Assembly (NCBI RefSeq): GCF_022832975.1
Contig: NZ_CP094846.1
Coordinates: forward strand, 310,001 to 374,000
Origin: Ornithobacterium rhinotracheale
GTDB lineage: Bacteria; Bacteroidota; Bacteroidia; Flavobacteriales; Weeksellaceae
Length of the DNA stretch: 64,000 bases
Direction of reading: 5' to 3'
Shown here: piece by piece, positions 51,894 through 60,516 of the stretch
How positions within the stretch are numbered: the stretch's first letter is position 1
How the letters are laid out: every line of letters begins with the position of its first letter
Notes under the pieces: model-generated
Databases searched by the model: none
What the model saw: the letters and a program-made list of their open reading frames with translations, nothing else
Told to the model about the DNA's origin: nothing
Position numbers and translations under genes: made by a program

Positions 51894-54800
51894 CTAATTG
51901 CTTTTAATTTCAAGCGTACTTATTCCAGAGCCATTTCGTTTCAAAACGATTTGTGTCGCGATGCGCTCTTTGAGCGATGAAACATGGCTGATTACACCAA
52001 TCATTTTTTTGCTCTCTTGCTGGAGGCGTTCAAGTGTATCCAATGTCAAATCCAGTGTTTCTGGGTCGAGCGTTCCAAAGCCTTCGTCGATGAAAAGGCT
52101 ATCGATTTGCACATTTTGGGACGCCAAATCCGAAAGTGCCAATGCCAACGCTAAACTCAAAATAAATGTTTCCCCGCCCGAAAGCGTCTTTACCGAACGG
52201 CGCTGATTGCCCATATCTTTGTCGATAATGAAAAGGCTGTCGTCGTCATTGTCTTCTGGCATAGAAATCAAGTATCTTGGGCTTAAATTAACCAAACGGC
52301 GATTAGCCAAAAATATCAATTGCTTGAGCGTTAAACCTTGGGCAAACACATTAAACTTATCGCCTTTGGCATCGCCAATCATTTCTTTCATATCACGCCA
52401 AATCTTGTTTGCTCTATTTTCTTTTTCAATTTTTTCATTGATTTTTTTGAGCTCAGATTTTATCGACTTGTTGTTGTTCAATTGGCGGTCCAAATCTTTA
52501 TCCCTTTGAGCAAGTTCGTTCAGCAATTTGTTGTTTTCAATCAGCGAGTTTTGCAAAACTTCCAAAGTTTCTTCGGGATTGTTTTGATTCAGATTTTCGT
52601 AATCTTTTTTTATGACTTCTTCCTGCCCTTTAGCCGTTTGTAATTCAGCGTTTAGCTTATTGATTTTGTTTTTTAGTAATTGCACTTCGTGATGCGGTAG
52701 CTTCGCCTTAATGGCACTCGCAATATCCACAAAATTGAGCGGAACAATTTTTAGTTTTAAATCATTTTCCAAAGCCAAAAATTTCTCATTTTCGGTGTTT
52801 TTTTCTTTGTCTAACGATTTGATTTCTTGCGATTTGTTTTCGATTTTGCTCAAAGTGCGCTCCCAATTAAGCAAGAAGCTATCAATGCTATCTTCGGTGG
52901 CTCCTTTCGATTCAAAACCTTCAATTTTTTCTTTAAGTTTTGTACCTTCTAGGGTCACAACTTTTATGCTTTCCATCAGCGGGAGTGCAGCCGTTGCTGC
53001 TTCGTGGCGCGTTTGGTGTTTTTCCAGCGACTCCAGTTGATTGATTTCGTTTTTGGTGGTGGCGATTTTTTCTTTCCAATCGGTGGCAAAATCAGCATTG
53101 GGAAAATGTTGCTCAAAATCGTGTTTTTTACGATTTAACTCGTCAGTTTTTTGTTGAATCTCTCGCTCAAAATTTAATTTTTCTTTGTTTAAAGAATCAA
53201 ATCGATTTTCAAGTTTTAAAAGATTTTCGGTGGCAAGGCGCAAAGCCTCTTTGGCTTGCTTTTCTTCTATTTTTAAATCGTCGTCTTCCGACGCGTGCTC
53301 GGTGGCAAAAGGGTGCTCGGTGGCGCCACATAACGGACAAGGTTTGCCTTGAGATAAATGCGCACGATGCTCTTCCAAGCTTTTTTTCTCAATGGCAAAA
53401 GCAATTTTTTCTTCAATCAGAGCGTGTTTTTCTTTTTTAAGGTTTTTGTCTTCTTTGGCTAATTTGATTTTGCTTGGCAATTCAGACAATTCAGCCGAAA
53501 TTTCACCGAGTTTTTTGTTTTTTTCATCCAAAGTCTCGGTGATGTTCTTGATTGTTTGCATCGAAAATTCAATCTCGTTGTATTTTTCAAGATTTTTTCG
53601 TGCTTGTTGCAATTGTTCTTGGACGCTCAAATTTTCATCTAAATGAATATTTGCCGAAATTTCTTTCATCGAATTTTCCGTTTCTTCAGCTATTTTTTCT
53701 ATGTCTTCTGCCTGCGATTCCACTTCTTCGGCTTTGTTGAGTAGCTTGATATTGAGTGGTTTAGCCACAAGATTAAACTCGTTTTTTAACGATTTATATT
53801 CGATGAGCTTTTGTTTTTTTTCTTCATTTAAATTTTTGATGGTTTTCTTCAGTTCGTTCAAAGATTTAGTCAGATTTTCTTCCGAAATTTCCGAATTCAG
53901 CATATTTTTAGCCAGAGCAAATTGATCGTTTTTTTGGGCTAAAAAAATCTTTTTCTCTTCGTCTAAAATCTTGGTTTTTTGATGAATTTTGGCTAGACTT
54001 TCTTGCAATGTTACCCAGCTTGTGAGCTCATTAGCAATGCTTTCAGTAGCTTCGTGGCGAGAAAGTTGCTTGCCTTCATTTTCGTTAAAAAGCGAAATTT
54101 GATGATTTAATTGAGCAATTTTTTGCTCCGTAGCTTTCCATTCTTTATGCTTTTGTGCCAAATCTATTTTTAATTTAATTTGGGCATTCAGCAAGTCTTT
54201 TTTCTCGTTGGTAGAAGAGATTTTTTCTTCAATTTCTTTGATTTCAGCTTGAAATTGAGATTCTAGTTCTTCCGATAATAATTTTTCTTCGTAATTTCTT
54301 TTATATTCTTCCCAAGTTTTTATCTGATTGTCCGAGTTTTTATTTTTCTCATAAGCTTTTTGCCCGATTAAACGATAAATACTCGCCCCCGTAATCTTCT
54401 CTAAAAGCTGAAATCTTGATTTTTTGTCTTCCTTCAAAAACTTGGCAAATTCGCCTTGAGCCAGCAAAGCCGATTTGATGAATTGCTCATAGCTTAGCCC
54501 AATAAATTGTTCGTTGAGCGCAGGCACTTCACTCTTTTTTTGATTCAGTGGTGTGCCCTTTTCGTCGTAGACAAACATCTCATATTCAGCTAAATTCCCA
54601 TTTCTGTTCACGCGAATGCTCCATACAGATTTTATCGTACCTTGCGTGCAAGAATAGGTCACCGCTGCCATGGCTTCTTTTTTTCCTTTAGTCAGGATTG
54701 AGCCCGTTTTTTTGATATTACTTTTGCTGATGGAGTCTAGGCGAGGAATTTTGTTGTACAGCGCAAGCGAAATCACATCTAGAATGGTAGATTTTCCGCT

Positions 54801-54920
54801 TCCCGTGGGGCCCGTAATAGCAAAAAGGCTGTTGTCTTCAAAAGGTTTCTGCGTGAAATCTATGCAGTGCTCCCCTTCCAGCGAGTTGATGTTTTTAAAT
54901 TCGATTTTTAGGATTTTCAT
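51894..54920 (-). CDS. sbcC: SbcC, exonuclease ATPase subunit
   Basis: 1008 residues, an SMC-like ATPase. The Walker A motif GPTGSGKSTILDVISLAL (about 36-53) is at the N-terminus; a long coiled coil (about 180-860) is broken in the middle by the zinc hook GKPCPLCGATEHPF. The signature TLSGGETFILSLALALALSDL and Walker B SLFIDEGFGTLDP are at the C-terminus. With SbcD it forms the SbcCD nuclease that opens hairpins and DNA ends. It is cotranscribed with sbcD, whose stop lies two bases upstream of the sbcC start. Confidence 0.95.
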   Translation of the reverse strand: MKILKIEFKNINSLEGEHCIDFTQKPFEDNSLFAITGPTGSGKSTILDVISLALYNKIPRLDSISKSNIKKTGSILTKGKKEAMAAVTYSCTQGTIKSVWSIRVNRNGNLAEYEMFVYDEKGTPLNQKKSEVPALNEQFIGLSYEQFIKSALLAQGEFAKFLKEDKKSRFQLLEKITGASIYRLIGQKAYEKNKNSDNQIKTWEEYKRNYEEKLLSEELESQFQAEIKEIEEKISSTNEKKDLLNAQIKLKIDLAQKHKEWKATEQKIAQLNHQISLFNENEGKQLSRHEATESIANELTSWVTLQESLAKIHQKTKILDEEKKIFLAQKNDQFALAKNMLNSEISEENLTKSLNELKKTIKNLNEEKKQKLIEYKSLKNEFNLVAKPLNIKLLNKAEEVESQAEDIEKIAEETENSMKEISANIHLDENLSVQEQLQQARKNLEKYNEIEFSMQTIKNITETLDEKNKKLGEISAELSELPSKIKLAKEDKNLKKEKHALIEEKIAFAIEKKSLEEHRAHLSQGKPCPLCGATEHPFATEHASEDDDLKIEEKQAKEALRLATENLLKLENRFDSLNKEKLNFEREIQQKTDELNRKKHDFEQHFPNADFATDWKEKIATTKNEINQLESLEKHQTRHEAATAALPLMESIKVVTLEGTKLKEKIEGFESKGATEDSIDSFLLNWERTLSKIENKSQEIKSLDKEKNTENEKFLALENDLKLKIVPLNFVDIASAIKAKLPHHEVQLLKNKINKLNAELQTAKGQEEVIKKDYENLNQNNPEETLEVLQNSLIENNKLLNELAQRDKDLDRQLNNNKSIKSELKKINEKIEKENRANKIWRDMKEMIGDAKGDKFNVFAQGLTLKQLIFLANRRLVNLSPRYLISMPEDNDDDSLFIIDKDMGNQRRSVKTLSGGETFILSLALALALSDLASQNVQIDSLFIDEGFGTLDPETLDLTLDTLERLQQESKKMIGVISHVSSLKERIATQIVLKRNGSGISTLEIKSN

Positions 54921-54922
54921 GG

Positions 54923-56143
54923 CTAAAGGTTTTCGGTTTGTTCGTCATAGACTTCTTGCAACAAAATTTTAAAAGCTTCTCGCAATTCTTTTGCGTACGC
55001 TTCGTCCATTGGCTGCGTTTTTAGAAATTCATCAAAAACTTCATTTGGGCTCAAATCCGAAATATTCACATCTTGATGAAACAGCTCATTGGCGCCCAAC
55101 ACACGGTCTTGGAAAAACATTTTAGTTTTGATAATGTTGTAATTTTCCTTTTTAAAATTGGAAATTAAATCCATAAAATCCGTTTCTATCTGAATCGAAT
55201 AATTAGGCTCCTTCAATTCTACTTCCAATAAATTAGTCAGTTTGGATTGGCTATTCAGCTCAGAAAGTTTAGTTTTAATGTTTTCTAAATCTCCCGAAAT
55301 ACGAATTAATTTTCTAAAACTTGGTACGGAAATGCTTTCGGGCTCAAAGCCTTTTTCGGTATCAATTAAAAGCACTCTTTTTTCGTCTTTTCTTTCGCTA
55401 AATGAAAGCGGAAGCGGAGAGCCTGAATAAAAAGTAGGCTGATTGGCATTGATTCTCTGTGGCTTGTGAATGTGTCCAAGTGCTACATAAGCAAAAAGAT
55501 TGCTCAAACGATGCGCATCAAACTTTGCTTCGTTCCCGATTTGAATATCTCGCTCGCTCTCCGATGTGGAAGAAACACCCGCCGTGAACAAATGTCCCAT
55601 GGCGATGGTAGGCACATTTGGAAATTGCATTTCGCAGTATTTTGCCACTTGCGCAAAGGTGTTTTCAATCCCGTTTTGCACCGCTTGGATGCGGTCTTCG
55701 TAAGACAAGCCATCGTTGGCGCGGCGTAAATCTGCATCGCGCAAAAATGGAATGGCGCAAATTATAATTTCTTCATTATTTTTTTTGAAAGGAATCACAC
55801 AATCCTCTATGTTTTCGGGCATGCCGCCAATCATTTTCACCGAAATTTCGTTTAAAATATCTTTTGGCGCATTGAGCATAGAAGCCGAATCGTGGTTGCC
55901 GCCCGTGAGAATAATTTGGCAATTTAATTTTTGCAAACGGATTAAGCTTTGGTAAAACTGCTTTCGGCTTTCGGCCGAAGGATTGCCCGTGTCAAAAATA
56001 TCGCCCGAGACCAAAATTAAATCAATTTCACGATTTTCCACCAATTGGCAAAGCCAATCGATGAATAAATCAAAATCTTGGTGTAAATCGTAATTGTGCA
56101 GTTTTTTGCCAATGTGCCAATCGGCGGTGTGTAGAATTTTCAT
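54923..56143 (-). CDS. sbcD: SbcD, exonuclease nuclease subunit
   Basis: 406 residues, a calcineurin-like phosphoesterase with dimetal motifs in order: HTADWHIGKKL, LVSGDIFDTGNPSAESRK, TGGNHDSASML, AMGHLFTAG and LGHIHKPQRI. Capping region and C-terminal helix follow. It is the nuclease partner of SbcC downstream; a two-base gap joins the genes. The gene begins 18 bases before the aroQ stop. Confidence 0.95.
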   Translation of the reverse strand: MKILHTADWHIGKKLHNYDLHQDFDLFIDWLCQLVENREIDLILVSGDIFDTGNPSAESRKQFYQSLIRLQKLNCQIILTGGNHDSASMLNAPKDILNEISVKMIGGMPENIEDCVIPFKKNNEEIIICAIPFLRDADLRRANDGLSYEDRIQAVQNGIENTFAQVAKYCEMQFPNVPTIAMGHLFTAGVSSTSESERDIQIGNEAKFDAHRLSNLFAYVALGHIHKPQRINANQPTFYSGSPLPLSFSERKDEKRVLLIDTEKGFEPESISVPSFRKLIRISGDLENIKTKLSELNSQSKLTNLLEVELKEPNYSIQIETDFMDLISNFKKENYNIIKTKMFFQDRVLGANELFHQDVNISDLSPNEVFDEFLKTQPMDEAYAKELREAFKILLQEVYDEQTENL

Positions 56144-56160
56144 CGAAAAATAAGCGAAAT

Positions 56161-56595
56161 TTAGATTTTTAAATAATCGAGCAATCTCTGCAAAGCAATT
56201 TTATAGCCCTCCAAGCCTTTTCCGCTCACAATGCTGATGCAGTTTACCCCCGTAACGGACTGGCTTCTAAAATCTTCACGCGCATAAATGTCCGAAATAT
56301 GGATTTCGATACACGGCGTTTTGATGGCTTTAAGCGCATCGGCAATGGCGTAAGAATAGTGCGTGTAGGCACCAGCGTTTAGGACGATGCCTTGGTAGGA
56401 AAATCCCACTTCGTGCAATTTGTCGATAATGCTTCCCTCGTGATTGGTTTGGTAATATTCAATGTCGCAATGCGGAAATTTTTCACGGATTTCTGGCAAA
56501 AAATCTTCAAAAGTTTTGTTGCCGTAGATTTCTGGTTCGCGTGTGCCGAGTAGGTTTAAGTTAGGACCATTAATGATGATAAATTTTGGTTTCAT
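56161..56595 (-). CDS. aroQ: 3-dehydroquinate dehydratase, type II
   Basis: 144 residues from the ATG at 56595 (MKPKFIIINGPNLNLLG); the earlier in-frame ATG at 56631 adds residues with no family match. Type II enzyme of the shikimate pathway: the flexible loop Arg in LLGTREPEIYG, the catalytic Tyr in EIYGNKTF, the substrate-binding NAGAYTHYSYAIADAL and EIHISDIYAREDFRSQS. A dodecameric cytosolic enzyme. It lies 17 bases before sbcD on the same strand, so it may be the first gene of that transcript. Confidence 0.95.
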   Translation of the reverse strand: MKPKFIIINGPNLNLLGTREPEIYGNKTFEDFLPEIREKFPHCDIEYYQTNHEGSIIDKLHEVGFSYQGIVLNAGAYTHYSYAIADALKAIKTPCIEIHISDIYAREDFRSQSVTGVNCISIVSGKGLEGYKIALQRLLDYLKI

Positions 56596-56712
56596 AATGC
56601 TAAATAAAGGCTTTTCTACAAATTTAATCATTTAGATTTTTAAATAAAAAAAATGTATAAAACCACTCAGAATTTTATTTTTAAATAATTGAATTTGTGA
56701 AAATTAATTCCT

Positions 56713-56720
56713 AACTTTGA
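56713..56720 (+). promoter_or_regulatory. fbp -7 promoter box
   Basis: TAACTTTG matches TAnnTTTG; a TTG at 56689-56691 gives a 21-base spacer. The fbp ATG is 28 bases downstream. Confidence 0.6.
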
Positions 56721-56747
56721 GATAACCTTAACAATAAAATTTCTATC

Positions 56748-57770
56748 ATGGCTAAAAATTATCAAACGCTCGGCGAATTTATTATTCAAAATCAAAACGA
56801 TTTTAAGTATTCCAGAGGGGAGCTTTCGCGGCTTTTGAGCTGTATAAAATTGGCGACCAAAGTGGTGAATCAAGAAGTGAACAAGGCAGGGCTTGTGGAG
56901 AAGATTTTGGGCGATGTGGGTAGCGAAAATGTGCAGGGCGAACAGCAGAAAAAGCTAGATGTTTTTGCCAATGAGACATTTATCAAAGCACTCACACAGC
57001 GTGAGGTGGTTTGCGGAATAGCCTCGGAAGAGAACGAGGATTTTATTCAAATCGAGGGCGGAGGAAATTCGCATTTGAGTAAATATGTTGTGCTCATAGA
57101 TCCGCTCGATGGGTCTTCCAATGCCGATGTGAATGTTACGGTGGGGACGATATTCTCGGTGTATCGTCGTGTGACTCCCGAGGGAACCCCTGTGCAGATG
57201 GAGGATTTTTTACAAAAGGGAATCCATCAAGTGGCGGCAGGCTATGTGCTGTATGGGCTTTCTACGATTTTGGTTTATACGACGGGGAATGGCGTGAACG
57301 GGTTTACGCTTGATCCCGCCATTGGGACATTTTATCTGTCGCACCCGAATATGAAATTTCCACCAACGGGGAATATTTATTCCATTAACGAGGGAAATTA
57401 TGTGCATTTTCCGCAAGGCGTGAAAGATTACATTAAATATTGCCAGAAATCTGAAGGCGATAGGCCTTATACTTCGCGATATATCGGTTCGCTTGTGGCA
57501 GATTTTCACAGAAATATGATGAAAGGCGGAATTTACATTTATCCCTCAGGAACCAATCACCCAAAAGGTAAATTAAGATTGTAGTATGAGTGTAATCCTA
57601 TGGCGATGCTCACTGAGCAAGCGGGCGGATTTGCAAGTGATGGTTATCAAAGGATTTTAGAAATTCAGCCAGAAAGTTTACACGAAAGAGTGCCGTTTTT
57701 CTGTGGCTCTAGAAATATGGTGCACAAGGCGGAGGAGTTCATGAAAAAATATGGAAAATGTGATTTTTAA
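56748..57770 (+). pseudogene. fbp: Fructose-1,6-bisphosphatase class I with in-frame TAG
   Basis: One frame of 341 codons, interrupted only by TAG at 57582-57584 (codon 279). The first part has the FBPase I motifs ASEENED (metal-binding Glu) and [24 protein letters not shown], then [16 protein letters not shown]. After the TAG the same frame continues [20 protein letters not shown] to the normal end. Relatives read LRLLYECNP, so the TAG most simply replaces a Leu codon (TTG to TAG). The truncated product lacks the metal-ligand Glu in LYECNP and the C-terminal strand, so should be inactive. Explanations: a real nonsense mutation, an amber suppressor, or a base-call error. Confidence 0.85.
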
Positions 57771-57786
57771 ACATTTTTTAGCATAT

Positions 57787-57820
57787 AAAAAAAGTCGTTT
57801 CAGTGAATGAAACGACTTTC
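57787..57820. terminator. Bidirectional terminator, fbp / thioredoxin-like
   Basis: The stem AAAGTCGTTTCA and its complement flank the loop GTGAA, with an A run before it. It lies between the convergent fbp and thioredoxin-like genes. Confidence 0.8.
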
Positions 57821-57840
57821 TGTTATGGTTTGAGTTTTAA

Positions 57841-58284
57841 TTAAATCTCTGAAAGAACCTCATCTGATGTTAAAAAACCACGCAAGATATTGGTGATTTT
57901 GCCTTCTTTAGTAAGAATCACAACAGAAGGGTAGCTCATTTGTCCTTGCAATAAGTTGTAAGCTAAAGTGTTTACACCACTAGGACCTGCGCTCACAAAT
58001 TTAAAATCATGCCCCATAAATTTAATGTCTTTTTTGGATTCGGCATTAAATTTTACAGGAATATAATTTTTATTGATTTTTTCAACTACTGCGGCATCCT
58101 TATAGGTTGATACATCCATTTTTCGGCAATAGCCACACCAATCGGTATAAATGTCTATGTATAATGGTTTTTCGGGGTGAGCTTGCATCTCTTTTTCGGC
58201 CTGCTCTATGGTTTTCCATTGAATTTCTTGAGCAAAACTTAAGCTTGCTACTAGAATAATAAATAACGAAAATAATTTTTTCAT
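57841..58284 (-). CDS. Secreted thioredoxin-like protein
   Basis: 147 residues from the ATG at 58284, giving the signal peptide MKKLFSLFIILVASLSFAQ. The thioredoxin fold has the active site DWCGYCRKMD (Cys50, Cys53) and the cis-Pro segment MSYPSVVILTKEGK. The WCGYC motif and length match periplasmic thiol-disulfide proteins (DUF255/Thioredoxin_7-like) that reduce or isomerise disulfides in exported proteins. The start 13 codons upstream is rejected because it lacks a signal. It is 49 bases downstream of the first POT gene. Confidence 0.88.
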   Translation of the reverse strand: MKKLFSLFIILVASLSFAQEIQWKTIEQAEKEMQAHPEKPLYIDIYTDWCGYCRKMDVSTYKDAAVVEKINKNYIPVKFNAESKKDIKFMGHDFKFVSAGPSGVNTLAYNLLQGQMSYPSVVILTKEGKITNILRGFLTSDEVLSEI

Positions 58285-58333
58285 AGTTTGATTTTTTTTA
58301 GTACTAATCAATTTTTGTTCCACCTTTTTGAAA

Positions 58334-60271
58334 TTACTTAATTCCGTGCATTAATCTTTTTAAAAGTGGATGCAAAAGCAGCGCAATTACACCAATTATA
58401 GCTGGGACTATAGTGAAAATTAGGAAAAAACTTGAAATTCCATGTTCTCTAGAAATTTGGTCGATCATTTCTCCCATTTTACCCGAAGTTTTGTTACCAA
58501 TGGCGAGTGCCAAGTACCATACACCAAACATGAAGGCAACCATGCGCGGTGGTACCAATTTACTCACCGATGAAAGTCCCACAGGCTGTACGCAGAGTTC
58601 TCCCAGCGTGTGGAGGAAATAAGCCAAGACGAGCCAAATAAAACTCACAGAGGCTGCCGTAGCTCCGTTTGGAATATCACGCGCCCCGAAAGCCAAGAAC
58701 CCAAATCCTGCCGCCAAGAAAAACAGACCAATGGCGTATTTTCCTGCCAGTGATGGGTTGAAACGGCTTTCCCACCATTTAGACATTAATGGTGCAAAAA
58801 TGATGATGAATAGCGAGTTCAAAATCCCGAACCAAGTGGCTGGAATCTCGATTTGGTTTTCTTTTTTCTCTACGATAGTCGCTACTTGAGAGTTGCTCAC
58901 TTCTTTAGCTTTTTCGGCAGTGATTTGTTTAAAGTTTTTACCTTTTTTATCAACATCTACTACATAGATATTGTCTCCAGGTTTAAGCTGATCTGCTGTA
59001 AGAATCACGGTGTCCTCGGTTTCTGGAATAGACACTTGATAAGAATAAGTATTGAATCCGTAATAGATTTTCCAGAAAATCAAAGACCAAATGATCAAGA
59101 AACTCACGCCCAAAATGGTGTTGGCTAATAAGAATTTCTTGTATGTTTTTTTAATTAATAAGAATAAAACATAAGAGATAATCGCTACGGGCACCACAGT
59201 AATGATGATGTCTACAATATTAAATGCTAAGGCATAATTTCCCGCAAGTACACGATTGGTGTAATCTTTAGCAAAAATACTCATAGACCCTCCCGCTTGT
59301 TCAAAACTTGCCCAAAAGAAAATGATGAGCGATGCGATAATCATCACGGCAAACATTCTGTCGCGAGTGATTTTGCTGTAACGAAGCGTACGGCTCACAA
59401 GTAAATAAAGGAACATAATCAAGGCAACAATTATGACATTGTTGGACATGTCTTTCCCGCCGATTTCTAAAATATTGTAGTGAGAAATTTTTGCGATTGG
59501 ATCGTTAATCACCCAGATTAAACCAAGTGTAGCAACCACAAACATGATGATTTTGTCTACCAATGTAAACGGATTAGGTTTATCTTGGATTTTTTCGTGT
59601 GTGTCGCTTTCCACGGTGTCATCGTTAGCCGTAGGTTTCATGCCCACATCGCCAAAGATTTTATGTGAAAGAGTGAATTGCAATAAACCTAAAAGCATGA
59701 AAATTCCGGCTAAACCAAAGCCCCAGCTCCAGCCAAAGGTTTCGCCTAGGTAGCCACATAGCATGATTCCTAGGAACGAGCCTGAGTTTACTCCCATATA
59801 AAAAATAGTGTATGCTCCGTCTTTCTTTTCAGGGTGATTTTGGTATAAAACAGAGATAAAGGATGTCATGTTAGGTTTAAAGAATCCTGTGCCTATCACC
59901 AAAAGCAAAAGCCCAATGTACATAAAGGCTTTGATATGTTCAATTGCCATAGAAGCATGCCCTAGTGTGATGATTACAGCGCCAATAATGATGGCTTTGC
60001 GGTATCCTAAGTAGCGATCGGCAATTTGCCCACCTATAATAGGGGTGAGGTATAGCAATGCGAGATAAGTCCCGTAAAGCGAGAGTGCGTGTTCTCTAGG
60101 CCAATCCCAGCCGCCAATTCCTGTGGCACTTACCAAAAATAAAACGAGCAAGGCACGCATTCCGTAGAACGAAAAACGCTCCCACATTTCTGTGAAAAAT
60201 AGGACAAAAAGCCCCGCAGGATGCCCTAAAACTTGTGTTTTTTTGTCGAAAAAATCAGTAGAATTATTCAT
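58334..60271 (-). CDS. POT-family peptide transporter 1
   Basis: 645 residues, a proton-coupled oligopeptide transporter (MFS, POT). The conserved ExxERFxYYG motif reads EMWERFSFYGMRALL; GGQIADRYLGYRKAI is the loop 2-3 signature, and FYMGVNSGSFLG matches the second POT signature (FYxxINxG). An unusually long periplasmic insert (about 400-475, with EDTVILTADQLKPGDNIYVVD) separates late helices. It imports di- and tripeptides across the inner membrane. It is the last of three related genes on the minus strand, each in its own transcription unit. Confidence 0.92.
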   Translation of the reverse strand: MNNSTDFFDKKTQVLGHPAGLFVLFFTEMWERFSFYGMRALLVLFLVSATGIGGWDWPREHALSLYGTYLALLYLTPIIGGQIADRYLGYRKAIIIGAVIITLGHASMAIEHIKAFMYIGLLLLVIGTGFFKPNMTSFISVLYQNHPEKKDGAYTIFYMGVNSGSFLGIMLCGYLGETFGWSWGFGLAGIFMLLGLLQFTLSHKIFGDVGMKPTANDDTVESDTHEKIQDKPNPFTLVDKIIMFVVATLGLIWVINDPIAKISHYNILEIGGKDMSNNVIIVALIMFLYLLVSRTLRYSKITRDRMFAVMIIASLIIFFWASFEQAGGSMSIFAKDYTNRVLAGNYALAFNIVDIIITVVPVAIISYVLFLLIKKTYKKFLLANTILGVSFLIIWSLIFWKIYYGFNTYSYQVSIPETEDTVILTADQLKPGDNIYVVDVDKKGKNFKQITAEKAKEVSNSQVATIVEKKENQIEIPATWFGILNSLFIIIFAPLMSKWWESRFNPSLAGKYAIGLFFLAAGFGFLAFGARDIPNGATAASVSFIWLVLAYFLHTLGELCVQPVGLSSVSKLVPPRMVAFMFGVWYLALAIGNKTSGKMGEMIDQISREHGISSFFLIFTIVPAIIGVIALLLHPLLKRLMHGIK

Positions 60272-60516
60272 TTTTTAATTATTTGTTTTTCGTTTTTGAA
60301 ATTTAATTCCGTAAAAATAATAAAAATTTTTACGATAGCTAAAAAAATAACATTTTAGCGCTTAAAGAAAGTGAATTAGGTGTGTAAACTTACTATTGGA
60401 TATATTCAAGAATTAAAATTTGTATTTTAAAGTTTTTTATTAAAATTAGAAGGCTTCATTTAGAGAATGAAGCCTTCTTTCTTTAATTTTTTAAAAAATC
60501 AAATTTTGCTATATTT
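60272..60516. other. Intergenic region between POT 1 and POT 2
   Basis: 245 bases of AT-rich DNA containing the terminator hairpin at 60449 for POT 2 and presumably the POT 1 promoter. No reading frame or other structure was recognised. Confidence 0.5.
60449..60484. terminator. Terminator after POT transporter 2
   Basis: The stem AGAAGGCTTCATT and its complement flank the loop TAGAG, 33 bases past the stop codon on the minus strand. Confidence 0.75.

Noticed and set aside
52207-52643. Plus-strand frames opposite sbcC
   Set aside because: They lie inside the sbcC coiled coil and signature region and have Phe/Ser-rich shadow composition with no start context.
56748-57584. Intact 278-residue FBPase
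   Set aside because: The same frame continues after the TAG with the missing conserved C-terminus, so the short frame is a truncation, not a natural length.
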